A DNA stretch of 64,000 bases. It comes from Sphingobacterium sp. UBA5670. Its GTDB lineage: Bacteria; Bacteroidota; Bacteroidia; Sphingobacteriales; Sphingobacteriaceae. A model generated the notes under the pieces. That model was not told the DNA's origin. It saw only the letters and a program-made list of their open reading frames with translations, and made no database searches. Location: positions 282,527 to 346,526 of the forward strand of contig NZ_DIIM01000016.1 in the NCBI RefSeq assembly GCF_002420705.1, written 5' to 3'. Shown here in pieces: positions 19,401 through 27,190 of the stretch. How positions within the stretch are numbered: position 1 is the first letter of the stretch; every line of letters starts with the position of its first letter. Position numbers and translations under genes: made by a program.

Positions 19401-19644
19401 CACAGCGGATTCCACATTTAGTATGAGTGCTCTGCACTATTTTGACCGGGATTTGGATGATGGCCCTAAACGGCGGCAGCGTCATGCTGCCGATCTGGTC
19501 AAAAGAAAGCAAACACAGATCAATATCGACTTCCGGCAAATGGGGGTTGGCGGTATAAACAGCTGGGGAGCATGGCCGATTAAGGAATATACGCTGCCCT
19601 ATAAAGATTATTCATTTTCATTTGTTATAAAACCTATCGAATAA
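16462..19644 (+). CDS. LacZ-type GH2 beta-galactosidase (PUL 1)
   Basis: 1060 residues, with a signal peptide ending near LLHAQS, so exported, unlike E. coli LacZ. Domain order: GH2 sugar-binding jelly roll (about 90-260), immunoglobulin-like domain (about 265-370), TIM barrel (about 375-660) and C-terminal Bgal_small_N-type beta-sandwich (about 780-1060, with FWRAPNDNDFG and INYYGRGPVENYIDR). Acid/base Glu494 in MGNEAGNG and nucleophile Glu566 in IQCEYAHAMGNSLGN are intact. It should remove terminal beta-galactose from products of the preceding GH16-GH43 enzyme. Last gene of PUL 1, convergent with the regulator gene. Confidence 0.95.
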   Translation: MQIVTKSVLLLLSSFVFALLHAQSSVTLTHEESKKYQQDTVVRKGIPWLDETITEENRLPMHTDFVTFPNATEISNIDWRESSAYMSLNGSWKFKWANSPSELPANFEALTYDDRNWDNFQVPANWELNGYGFPMYTTSGFEFTYLIGKPNPPVVPMNFNPTAVYRRQVAIPENWNGRPVILHIGAAKSNLSVWVNGQYVGYGEDSKLPSEFEVTKYLRKGKNLITMRVMRWGVANYLEDQDMWRLSGITRDCYLTVREPIHVSDIQLSPTVNDSFDQGILKTRLILNQVSKSDLTAEIALYRNDRLITRESTQLRGQEMNMAMHIDRPALWSAERPNLYQVIVTLKDYKGKIIEVIPQRVGFRRVEIKDGQLLVNGKAILIKGINRHETDPVTGHVISKEAMLRDVQLMKKFNINSVRTSHYPNTEYWLQLCDQYGLYVVDEANIESHGMGYDLSYTMANRPTWEKAHVARAERLIQRDRNHPSVIIWSMGNEAGNGYNFYRTYLRMKELDQSRPVQYERAVNNYGELRFDWNTDLIVPMYASPSAMKNYAARNPKPQRPFIQCEYAHAMGNSLGNFKDYWDIIRANKGIFQGGYIWDFVDQCFIKINAKGDTVYTYGGDYEPKEAITDWNYASKGIFYANRTPYPHAWEMKKVYQDIHSVLLSDKTVQIYNERFFTGLENVELQWELVVDGKNVQSGLINNLKVLPQESVKISIPYETDLPGEKFLNLTYRLKKADALLPIRHIVATEQLSLGGVFQPNTTILANGKINTERKKGNLIVAAKQLLIEFDLKSGWLTKYNYKGQDFIDEQSLFKANFWRAPNDNDFGANTPEKLKSWKQVTDSIDLLEIKSEFVDNLAYIHATYKMPQVYGQLEMVYCINQSGEMRISQVFKADTSKNVAVLPRFGMQWITPPGFDEINYYGRGPVENYIDRNFSSHIGFYQQTVDQQYFPYVMPQETGNKTDVRWMELKNKHGRGLLFTADSTFSMSALHYFDRDLDDGPKRRQRHAADLVKRKQTQINIDFRQMGVGGINSWGAWPIKEYTLPYKDYSFSFVIKPIE

Positions 19645-19726
19645 TCAGAAGCTCCTAGCAGTTATTGCTTTTATTTCTATTATTTTGGCGGAAGGACTTG
19701 AGGCATTACAATTCCTGTAATTCCAA

Positions 19727-22700
19727 CTATGGACGATCGACATGGAATTCATTCTGAAATGCTTTTCGGTACTTTTTGACATATTCGGATGGCGTATGTC
19801 CAAATAATTTGCTGAACTGCTGTCTAAAGTAACGCTGGTCATAAAATCCTGTTAAGTTGGCAACTTCATTAATTTTTGAGTCTGTCAATATCAGCATTTC
19901 TGCTGCTTTTTTGAGCCGTACCGACCTGATGAATTCATTGATCGATTTTCCTGAAATCGATTTAATTTTTTTATAGAGCGTTGAATGGCTCATTCCTGCC
20001 TTTTCGGCAAGGCTTATTACAGTCAGTTCTTCCAGTAGATTTTCTTCAATAAGTTCTATGCACCGTTCTATCAATAGTTTATCTGTAATTGAAATCTTTA
20101 GTTCGTTGGACTGCAAAGTGATCGCATTAAAGAAGAAATCCTGTAAGTTCTTTTTGTTCTGTAGTAATGTTCTGACGCGGAGCAGCAGTATTTCAGAATC
20201 AAAAGGTTTATGAATATAGTCATCGGCACCATATTGTATTCCGGCCAATTTGGTGCTATCAGAGGTGCTTGAAGTGAGTAGGATCACTTGGATATGATTC
20301 AGCAAAGCATTGGACTTTATCGCTTTGCAAAGTGACAGTCCATCCATTTCTTCCATTATAATATCACTTATCACCAGGTCGGGCTGTTTTTCTTGGATCA
20401 TATCAAGTGCTTGAGCACCATCGTGGGCACTATAAACCGTATATTCTACCTTAAAAATGTCGGCAAGATAGCTTCGTATGGCGTCGTCGTCGTCAACTAA
20501 TAAAATACTGAATTGTTTGCTGGATATGGAGGTTGGGAATTGGGGAATAGTTGGCTCCAATATTTGTGAATCGTATAGTATTTGAATCCCCGATTCGCCG
20601 CTGTGATTGAGATCGGCCAATGGTTCTTCAGCTAGGGTTTGTTGCGCCAAAATAGGCAAAGCGAGGTCGAATGTTGTTCCCGCGATTGCTGAACTGCTAT
20701 AACGTATTGTTCCAGCGTGCATTTCAACAAAAGTTTTAGCAAGGTACATACCAATACCGAATCCTGTTTGTTTTTTTGGACCATTAAGTGGGTCGGAAAA
20801 ATATTTGTCAAATATCCTATCTCCAAGATGATTGGGAATACCTTTTCCCGAATCCTTGATCTGGATGATTATTTCTTTCCCTTGTTGCGATAGGGAAATA
20901 TGGATAGCTCCATTTGTGGGTGTAAATTTAAAAGCGTTTGATATGAGATTGCATAAGATGATTTCAATTTTTTCTTTATCGGCATTAACAAAGATCGGAT
21001 CTGTATTTTGGTAGAACTGGTAGTCTATCTTTTGCAATTTTGCCTGTGCAGAAAAATATAAAAATATTTCCTTGATAAAGCCTTGAATATCAAAAATGCT
21101 AGTTTTGAGATGTTCAGCACCGTCTTCGGTTTTTCGGAATACGAGTAGTTGATCCACCAAACTCAATAGTCTTTTGGCATTTCTATGGACCACCTGAAGG
21201 GAAGATCTGTCTTCTGCTTCCTTATTGGCCTTTAAAATATCTTTAATCGGATTAATAATTAAAGTGAGCGGAGTTCTAAATTCATGTGATATATTTGTGA
21301 AAAATGCATGCCTTTTCTCATTAAGCTCTCTTTCTTTTTGAATCGTAAATTTTGAAAGCTGTATCTCGTAATTTAGTGCGATTTGCTTTTTCCGATAGCG
21401 TAGATACCATAGTCCAAGATAGGCAATAGCGGAGATATAGAACAAATAGGCCCACCAGCTTCTATACCAAGGTGGAAGAATCTCAACTTCTAGTTTGATC
21501 TGTTTATTTGTCCAATTGCCCTCGGAGTTGGTAGATTGAACGTGTAGGATATAGTTTCCCTCATGGAGGCCATTATAGTTTATTGATCGGGTAGCCCCAG
21601 CATCATTCCATACTTTGTCTAAACCTTCTAATCGATATCTGTATTTTATCTTTTGTGGAGAATCAAACTCGAGGGCTACAAATTCCAGGGAGAATGTTGA
21701 TTGATTGTAGGGAAGAGTTAGTTTCTGAATGGTATTCTCTTTTCCAATCGTGACCAGCTCGGTTAAATCAGCAACCTTTCTATTGTTAATTTTCAGGTTC
21801 GTAATCGCTAAAGCCGGTTCATAAATTTTCAGGTTGATGCTATCTGGGTTGAAAATATTAAAGCCATTGTTTCCTCCAAAAATAAGATGCCCGTCTTTGA
21901 GCTTAAAAGCGGCTCCATAGGAAAACTCGTTGCTTTGGAGACCGTCGGTCTCTTCGTACCTCACAAATTTTCTAGTGGAGGGATCGAACTTCGAAAGGCC
22001 ATTAAAGGTACTTAACCACAATCTTCCTTTGTTATCTTCGAGAATATTAAGTATAGCATTGTTGCTCAATCCCTCATTGGTGGAGTAGTTCTCGACAATT
22101 TTTTTTGAACGTATATCAAATGACAACAGTCCTTTGCCTTCTGTTCCCAACCAGAGGTTGTTATTTTTTCCAATGTGAATGGCACGAACAGGTTTTCCAA
22201 TGATATATCTGGCGCTTTTTTTTGTCCGTTTGTTAACCTGTATGATTTCATTGTAATTCCCCATCCAGATATTACCTTTTGAATCGTCAATCATACAATT
22301 GATATCATAGATATCTTCGCTGAAGACTTCAAATCGGTCGACTGTCGAATTATAGGTATATACTCTTCCTTCGGAAAATGTCGCTGCCCAGATTTTTTTA
22401 TCCTGATCCTTAAAAAGTACTTGTACACTGTTGTTTAGATATCCACTAGAGCTACTGCAAGCATAGTATTTAAAACCTGATTCCTTGGTGTATCGTGCGA
22501 TACCCCCTTCGGTAGCTATCCACAGATCATTATTATTTCCAGTCAATATATTGTTGACAGTATTGTCTGGTAATTGCTGTGGTTGTTTTTGAAAAGATTG
22601 AACCTGACTGGTCTTAGCATCCCATATATAGAGACCATTTCCTTCGGTACCTATCCAGATCTTGCCGTCATATTCTCCGAAAGAACGTATAAATTTTTGA

Positions 22701-23788
22701 TGCAAATTAAATCCCCCATAACGTTTCTGTTGTAAATAGTTGAATTTATAGCCATTGTAATCAATAGTTTCTACACCACTCTTTCCGGTACCGATCCATA
22801 TCTTACGTTGGTAGTCAATGTAGACTGCATAAATGATATTGCTGTTTAGTGAAGACTGAACGGCCTGGATATCTCTATTATTTTCCACTTTTCCATCAGA
22901 AAGGTTAATGATAAAAACACCATTGTTTTGTGTAGCTAACCAAAGTTTATGTTGTCCTTCCAGCGTCAGTTTATTGATCTGGCTTGATTTAAGCACCTGT
23001 TGATGTAAGGATGAAAGTAGGCGGTCTTTAATCTTCCAAACATATAACCCCTGATAGTTGCTGATAAAAAGATCACCGTTATTTGTGCTGACCATACTTG
23101 TTGCGCTTGTCATTGCTTTTGATACAAGATAGAGCTGTAATGTTTTTTTATTGAAGGTATAAAGCCCACTACCCTCTATAAAAACCCATAACTGGCCTGT
23201 TGCATCGATATGCGTAGCGGATACATGGTAGTATAAGGTGGAAAGGTTAGATTTATAATCTTTAAAAGAGATCTGTCTGGCGTATGCTTCTTTATTGCTT
23301 TTGTAAAATAGCCCCCAGCCGTTTGTACCTATATAAATATTATTATCGATATCTATTTGAATAGATTTCGTATCTGCATTGAGGTGGTATGTTTTTTTTG
23401 ATTTTTGATCTATGTAATCTAAGCGGGAGAAGGTGTCAAAATTTCGGTCGTAAATTCCAATACCTTGCCCAGTTCCTATCCATAATTTTTTGTTGTGGTC
23501 TTCTGCTATACAATAGATATAATTATGCGGAATGCTGTTGTCGTTATTTAACTGATTTCTATATGTTTTTATGTTATAACCGTCGAATCTGTTTAATCCG
23601 TCGAAGGTACCAAACCACATAAAGCCCTGACTATCCTGAAAGATAGATTTCACAGAGCTGTTGGACAAACCTTTGTTTATATCCTTGCGGAATTGTGCAA
23701 AAGTTAGCAGACTATTGTGGACAAAAATAAGAATCAATCCCAGGAAAAAGGCCTGACGAGAATATAGGAGTCTGGTGAAACTAGGCAT
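19727..23788 (-). CDS. Hybrid two-component system sensor-regulator (HTCS) for PUL 1
   Basis: 1353-residue single-protein signalling system in the inner membrane. After a signal segment (MPSFTRLLYSRQAFF to TFAQF), fourteen-odd beta-propeller strands of the Reg_prop type (FMWFGTFDGLNRFDG, LWIGTGQGIGIYDR and so on) fill about 35-680, then a Y_Y_Y domain (about 690-765) and a membrane helix at about 775-800. Cytoplasmic part: HisKA with SHEFRTPL (His about 834), HATPase (NLISNAFKFTP; DSGKGIP; GFGIGMYLAK), receiver with phospho-acceptor Asp in LVISDIIMEEMDG (about 1142) and Lys in IHKPFD, and an AraC-type double helix-turn-helix (about 1260-1345). The propeller binds an oligosaccharide and the AraC part activates PUL 1. 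Confidence 0.96.
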   Translation of the reverse strand: MPSFTRLLYSRQAFFLGLILIFVHNSLLTFAQFRKDINKGLSNSSVKSIFQDSQGFMWFGTFDGLNRFDGYNIKTYRNQLNNDNSIPHNYIYCIAEDHNKKLWIGTGQGIGIYDRNFDTFSRLDYIDQKSKKTYHLNADTKSIQIDIDNNIYIGTNGWGLFYKSNKEAYARQISFKDYKSNLSTLYYHVSATHIDATGQLWVFIEGSGLYTFNKKTLQLYLVSKAMTSATSMVSTNNGDLFISNYQGLYVWKIKDRLLSSLHQQVLKSSQINKLTLEGQHKLWLATQNNGVFIINLSDGKVENNRDIQAVQSSLNSNIIYAVYIDYQRKIWIGTGKSGVETIDYNGYKFNYLQQKRYGGFNLHQKFIRSFGEYDGKIWIGTEGNGLYIWDAKTSQVQSFQKQPQQLPDNTVNNILTGNNNDLWIATEGGIARYTKESGFKYYACSSSSGYLNNSVQVLFKDQDKKIWAATFSEGRVYTYNSTVDRFEVFSEDIYDINCMIDDSKGNIWMGNYNEIIQVNKRTKKSARYIIGKPVRAIHIGKNNNLWLGTEGKGLLSFDIRSKKIVENYSTNEGLSNNAILNILEDNKGRLWLSTFNGLSKFDPSTRKFVRYEETDGLQSNEFSYGAAFKLKDGHLIFGGNNGFNIFNPDSINLKIYEPALAITNLKINNRKVADLTELVTIGKENTIQKLTLPYNQSTFSLEFVALEFDSPQKIKYRYRLEGLDKVWNDAGATRSINYNGLHEGNYILHVQSTNSEGNWTNKQIKLEVEILPPWYRSWWAYLFYISAIAYLGLWYLRYRKKQIALNYEIQLSKFTIQKERELNEKRHAFFTNISHEFRTPLTLIINPIKDILKANKEAEDRSSLQVVHRNAKRLLSLVDQLLVFRKTEDGAEHLKTSIFDIQGFIKEIFLYFSAQAKLQKIDYQFYQNTDPIFVNADKEKIEIILCNLISNAFKFTPTNGAIHISLSQQGKEIIIQIKDSGKGIPNHLGDRIFDKYFSDPLNGPKKQTGFGIGMYLAKTFVEMHAGTIRYSSSAIAGTTFDLALPILAQQTLAEEPLADLNHSGESGIQILYDSQILEPTIPQFPTSISSKQFSILLVDDDDAIRSYLADIFKVEYTVYSAHDGAQALDMIQEKQPDLVISDIIMEEMDGLSLCKAIKSNALLNHIQVILLTSSTSDSTKLAGIQYGADDYIHKPFDSEILLLRVRTLLQNKKNLQDFFFNAITLQSNELKISITDKLLIERCIELIEENLLEELTVISLAEKAGMSHSTLYKKIKSISGKSINEFIRSVRLKKAAEMLILTDSKINEVANLTGFYDQRYFRQQFSKLFGHTPSEYVKKYRKAFQNEFHVDRP

Positions 23789-24113
23789 GTTAGTAGCTAT
23801 ATTTATATAGTATTTCCGATATCAGATAAAGTTATCGATTCCTCATCCATCATAGGTTATTATCTTAAAAACGACTTTTTGTGAAGGTAACAGTCAATCT
23901 AAAGATTTATAGAAATAAAGATACGATTGTTTTTTAATATAAATGTATATTGTACGTTTATTTAAAGAGACTTGCTTTACAATTAATATCCTGCTTTATA
24001 CCCACCTTATTCATGCCACAGCCCGATTTTAAGACTTAAGGGTTAATATCTTACTTTTTTAATTGTCCTTCATTGTTTTATGGGAAACAGCGAGCAATGC
24101 CAGCACTTTAAGT
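23789..24113. other. Intergenic stretch with no recognised element
   Basis: 325 bp of AT-rich sequence upstream of the HTCS gene. It should hold its promoter, but no clear TAnnTTTG box on the minus strand could be assigned. Confidence 0.4.
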
Positions 24114-24332
24114 CTATTCCACTTTTAAACTTTTGACAGGATTAGCTCGAGCGGCAGCTATTGCTCTTGTACATAGTGTGAGAATGGCGATTAGCAGAGC
24201 GATGACTCCTGCGCCGGCAAGTATCCACCAGCTTACTGTAATACGATAGGCGAATTCTTGTAACAATATTGTTCGCTTGCGGACGGAGAATGTTCGTGCC
24301 CAAAATATGGAAATATCTAATTGGTTGATCAA
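24114..24332 (-). pseudogene. C-terminal remnant of a MacB/FtsX-type ABC transporter permease
   Basis: The last about 49 codons (LLQEFAYRITVSWWILAGAG through AARANPVKSLKVE) are the characteristic end of MacB-type permeases: a periplasmic segment, the last transmembrane helix and the conserved NPVKSL tail. Nothing upstream (24270-24900) encodes the other 350-plus residues expected, and the first about 23 codons look unrelated. The gene was truncated by a deletion or rearrangement at the left edge of the NTF2-like cassette. Confidence 0.7.
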
Positions 24333-24630
24333 TTTATAGTTAAGTAAAAAATGAAAACTCCTTAGTTATTCATCTTCGCCAGGGGGCGGTTTGTCAGTAT
24401 GTACAGAATGGAATACAATAGGACCTCCACATATTGTTGGTCTCCATAATATCTTGAACTATCATAATTGCCTACTAAAGCATGTTAAGTAGAATGTAGT
24501 TCTAAAAAATGGATTTTGTTCTATCGTCCATACTATCCATCGATAATGTATTAAACATCTGCAAGGCTATCTAGTAGTTTTCTGGATGGTATTAAAAGCA
24601 AGAAACTGTGTGAAGTTTTTATTTAATAAG

Positions 24631-24678
24631 ATGTACGCATGTGAACAATATCACTATAAACTGTTCGCATCCGTACAT
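24631..24678. promoter_or_regulatory. Long interrupted dyad upstream of NTF2-like copy A
   Basis: Arms ATGTACGCATGTGAACA (24631-24647) and TGTTCGCATCCGTACAT (24662-24678), 14-bp spacer, two mismatches. The same architecture with the same spacer recurs at 26035-26082. Further shared sequence (CTGGTATAGTATTTGGCA) lies 72 bp further on in this copy. Confidence 0.6.
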
Positions 24679-24830
24679 TCCCTTCTTTTGAAAAATACAC
24701 CAGTTGGGCTTTATGGTGCCATAAAGGGCATAATTAAACTCTATGGACAACTGGTATAGTATTTGGCACGCTGCTAATAAAATGGATAAGTTCTTTATGT
24801 ATACTGACTTTCACCTTTCGATTTCTGCCA

Positions 24831-24897
24831 TCCACCGAGTTTTGTTGGGTGTTGATCTAAATCCGTTAGCCTAGAGGCATAGAGAATCCTAGTTTTG
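24831..24897 (+). promoter_or_regulatory. Conserved cassette promoter, copy A
   Basis: Block starting TCCACCGAGTTTT, a dyad TCTA...TAGA (24856-24875), and a TAGTTTTG box (24890-24897) matching the Bacteroidota -7 consensus TAnnTTTG. The pentamer TAGCC lies exactly 18 bp before the box, as in the other copies. The box is 46 bp before the ATG. Confidence 0.65.
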
Positions 24898-24943
24898 AGT
24901 CAACAAATAAGAAGATAAAACGATAATATAAACAAAAGACATT

Positions 24944-25390
24944 ATGAAAACGCTAGTAAAAACAATCGCAGCAGCAGCCCTAATCGCAGTATCCACATTT
25001 GCTATGGCAGCTGAGGGACCCGGCTCAAAAGCAGCAAAAACAAATGTTAACCTGTCAACAGCAGATTTCGCCTTAACCCATTATGTTGCAGTAACGACTG
25101 AAGGAGAATCAGCAGGTGTAGAGCAGCTATTTGCTGAAGATTTCAGCCAAAAGATCCAGGCTTCCAATTTAAAAAGCAATAGCCGTGGGGACGTGGTTAA
25201 ATCTTTGAAAAAACAAAAGGGCGAGAAGCTAAACTGTACAGTAAGTACTGACATTCTCGAAGAGTCTGCCGATTATATGGTTGCCAGGGTGACTTTGAAA
25301 TTTGAAGATTTTACGAAGACTGACCTGGTGACTTTGATCCGCGACGGTAAAGAATGGAAAGTTTCCAAATCTATCAATTCGTATAAATAA
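24944..25390 (+). CDS. Small exported NTF2-like protein, copy A
   Basis: 148 residues. Signal peptide MKTLVKTIAAAALIAVSTFA-MAAE (about 23), so periplasmic or secreted. The mature part has one alpha+beta domain: DFALTHYVAVTTEGESAGVEQ, a helix-rich middle with SLKKQKGEKLNC, then strands ESADYMVARVTLKFEDFTKTDLVTL and the ending WKVSKSINSYK, resembling NTF2/lumazine-binding-like domains. No catalytic residues are evident and function is unknown. One of three intact or near-intact copies in the window (others at 26386 and 60065), with broken ones at 51512 and 57359. All carry the same promoter block and hairpin terminator. Confidence 0.85.
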   Translation: MKTLVKTIAAAALIAVSTFAMAAEGPGSKAAKTNVNLSTADFALTHYVAVTTEGESAGVEQLFAEDFSQKIQASNLKSNSRGDVVKSLKKQKGEKLNCTVSTDILEESADYMVARVTLKFEDFTKTDLVTLIRDGKEWKVSKSINSYK

Positions 25391-25422
25391 GAGCCATTTC
25401 AAACAAGTATATATATGTTGTA

Positions 25423-25450
25423 GAGCCACATCGAGAGATGTGGCTTTTTT
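25423..25450 (+). terminator. Cassette hairpin terminator T2
   Basis: Perfect 9-bp stem AGCCACATC / GATGTGGCT closed by a GAGA (GNRA-type) tetraloop and followed by eight T. Best-preserved member of the repeat. Confidence 0.92.
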
Positions 25451-25513
25451 TTGCCTTTTGTCAAATTTTTGATCTTAAAAGAGGGGTAGCTTTGAATATT
25501 AACATATACACTT

Positions 25514-25963
25514 ATGGAGATCTACAATTATTTAGAGAGAAAACTCATACAATATCGGGGTCTAATTAATATCATTACGATAATACTACTTTTGCTTTTG
25601 CCCTTACCGAATGAAAAGGTTACGTTACTTTTTTTTATGTTATTATTTATCGCTTTATTTCAACTTGTTTTTTGCATAGATCCTAATAATTTTTCATCGA
25701 TTTGGCCCTTAGCATTTACAGCACTATTAGCTGTTATTTATATCACAATCAGTGTAAAAGTAGTGTTAAATTCTTTTTATATAATCAAAAGGAGATTGAG
25801 TCTCAAAATGGATATTATCTTTTCAATATTTATCAGCATTGCCGGTCTTTATAGCTTAGATGCTACTATAAATCATCCCGATACTTTCTCAGTTGTTATG
25901 GTAACATTATTTTTTGTTTTCAATACGTTAAGGTGTTTTCTTCAGTTTAGAAAGTCTAGATGA
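25514..25963 (+). CDS. Hypothetical four-helix membrane protein
   Basis: 149 residues, AT-rich gene. Hydrophobic segments at about 17-32, 35-55, 60-85 and 95-145 suggest four or five transmembrane helices; polar ends are basic (ERKLIQYR; FRKSR). No family recognised. It sits between the terminator of NTF2-like copy A and the upstream dyad of copy B, so it occupies the gap between two cassettes. Confidence 0.6.
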   Translation: MEIYNYLERKLIQYRGLINIITIILLLLLPLPNEKVTLLFFMLLFIALFQLVFCIDPNNFSSIWPLAFTALLAVIYITISVKVVLNSFYIIKRRLSLKMDIIFSIFISIAGLYSLDATINHPDTFSVVMVTLFFVFNTLRCFLQFRKSR

Positions 25964-26034
25964 AATGCCGATAAAGAAAACCAAATAGGTCAACAATCAA
26001 CGAATAATTAATCTTTTGTATGGCTATCTATGCG

Positions 26035-26082
26035 GTGTGCGCATGCGGACAATCTATTTCGAAACTGTTCGTATGCGCACAT
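26035..26082. promoter_or_regulatory. Long interrupted dyad upstream of NTF2-like copy B
   Basis: Arms GTGTGCGCATGCGGACA (26035-26051) and TGTTCGTATGCGCACAT (26066-26082) with a 14-bp spacer. Compared with the copy at 24631, an A is replaced by G in one arm and its partner T by C in the other, so pairing is kept. Confidence 0.6.
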
Positions 26083-26269
26083 TTCATTTTTTAGAAGAAG
26101 ATCTAAAAAATGCCCTTATGGGAGCTGGTAAGCGTAAATATGCTTATTATACCCACTGGTATAGTATTTGGCATGCAGCTGCTAAAATAGTTCTTGCATT
26201 CTTTATTTACGCCTTAGTATAGAAACTTTTCGGGATAGCAAATGAAAACTTACCTTTTCATTTCCGCTA

Positions 26270-26336
26270 TTCACCGAGTTCCGACGATCGTTGGTCTAAA
26301 GTCCATAGGCTAGTGACCTATTGAAGCGTAGTTTTG
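26270..26336 (+). promoter_or_regulatory. Conserved cassette promoter, copy B
   Basis: TTCACCGAGTT, TTGGTCTAAAG, TAGGC and TAGTTTTG (26329-26336), with the fixed 18-bp spacing between the last two; 49 bp before the ATG. Confidence 0.65.
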
Positions 26337-26385
26337 AATCGAAAAGTAAGGATATATAAACTAACACAATAGAACAAAAGACATT

Positions 26386-26832
26386 ATGAAAGTATTCGTA
26401 AAATCATTCACAGCAGCAGCTTTAATTGCTTTATCGTCATTTGCTATAGCAATTGAAAGACCGGTATCAAAACCAGAAAAAGTTAGCATTAATCTCTCCA
26501 CAGCAGACTTTGCTTTGCAGCATTATGTTGCGGTAACGACAGCCGGAGGATCTGCAGGCCTAGAGCAGTTATTTTCCCAAGATTTCAATCAAAAGATTCA
26601 GGCTTCCAATTTGCATACTTACGGACGCCGGGCAGTAATTGAATCTTTAAGAAAACAGCGGGGAGAAATTATGAACTGTAAAACCAATATCAGGATAGTC
26701 GAAAAATCTGCAGATTATATGATTGCAAAAATTGTATTGAAATTTGACAGCTTTAGCATGACTGATCTGGTGACCTTGGTTTACGAGAACGGCATCTGGC
26801 AGGTGTCCAAGTCTATCCATTCTTATCAATAG
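26386..26832 (+). CDS. Small exported NTF2-like protein, copy B
   Basis: 148 residues, the most diverged intact member: signal peptide MKVFVKSFTAAALIALSSFA; DFALQHYVAVTTAGGSAGLEQ; a shorter SLRKQRGEIMNC; and ESADYMIAKIVLKFDSFSMTDLVTL in place of the KFEDFTKTD form, here introduced by EK. The ending WQVSKSIHSYQ keeps the family shape. The gene is intact and differs from copy A mainly by substitutions that preserve hydropathy, which suggests it is still under selection. Promoter block and hairpin terminator are both present. Confidence 0.83.
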   Translation: MKVFVKSFTAAALIALSSFAIAIERPVSKPEKVSINLSTADFALQHYVAVTTAGGSAGLEQLFSQDFNQKIQASNLHTYGRRAVIESLRKQRGEIMNCKTNIRIVEKSADYMIAKIVLKFDSFSMTDLVTLVYENGIWQVSKSIHSYQ

Positions 26833-26862
26833 GAGCAATTCCTCAAAATATATAAGTTGAAA

Positions 26863-26889
26863 AGCCATATTCCTCGATGTGGCTTTTTT
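26863..26889 (+). terminator. Cassette hairpin terminator T3
   Basis: Stem AGCCATAT / ATGTGGCT with a mismatch and a 6-nt loop, then TTTTTT. Follows TATATAAGTTG, as in the other tails. Confidence 0.75.
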
Positions 26890-27190
26890 AAGCACTATTC
26901 TTCAATAGCGCACTTTTCGATGAAACTAATGGAACAAGGAGCCCATTTCTAATTTATCCCCTATTCTCTTCTTGGCTCCATTATTGTATTAAGTCAGTTT
27001 TTTATAGGGAGCAGGACAATAGGGGATCCTTTATTTTAAATCGCGGAAATGAGATGGATAAGTTTTTTCTTTGCGATTTACCTAATGTGGTTGGAATTCT
27101 TTAGTTTTGGCTATACTGATTAGGTTAAGATTACACTATTGCCTCCTCGGCAAAAAAACGTTTGGAAAACTCAAAAAATACGGACGAACA
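26890..27190. other. Intergenic stretch with no recognised element
   Basis: About 300 bp between the copy B terminator and the TPR gene. A TTG-started extension of the TPR frame to 27107 exists but lacks a signal peptide at its start. No promoter box could be assigned with confidence. Confidence 0.4.

Noticed and set aside
26016..26222. 68-codon ORF upstream of NTF2-like copy B.
   Set aside because: It overlaps the conserved dyad and the shared upstream repeat; the homologous region at copy A is not open.
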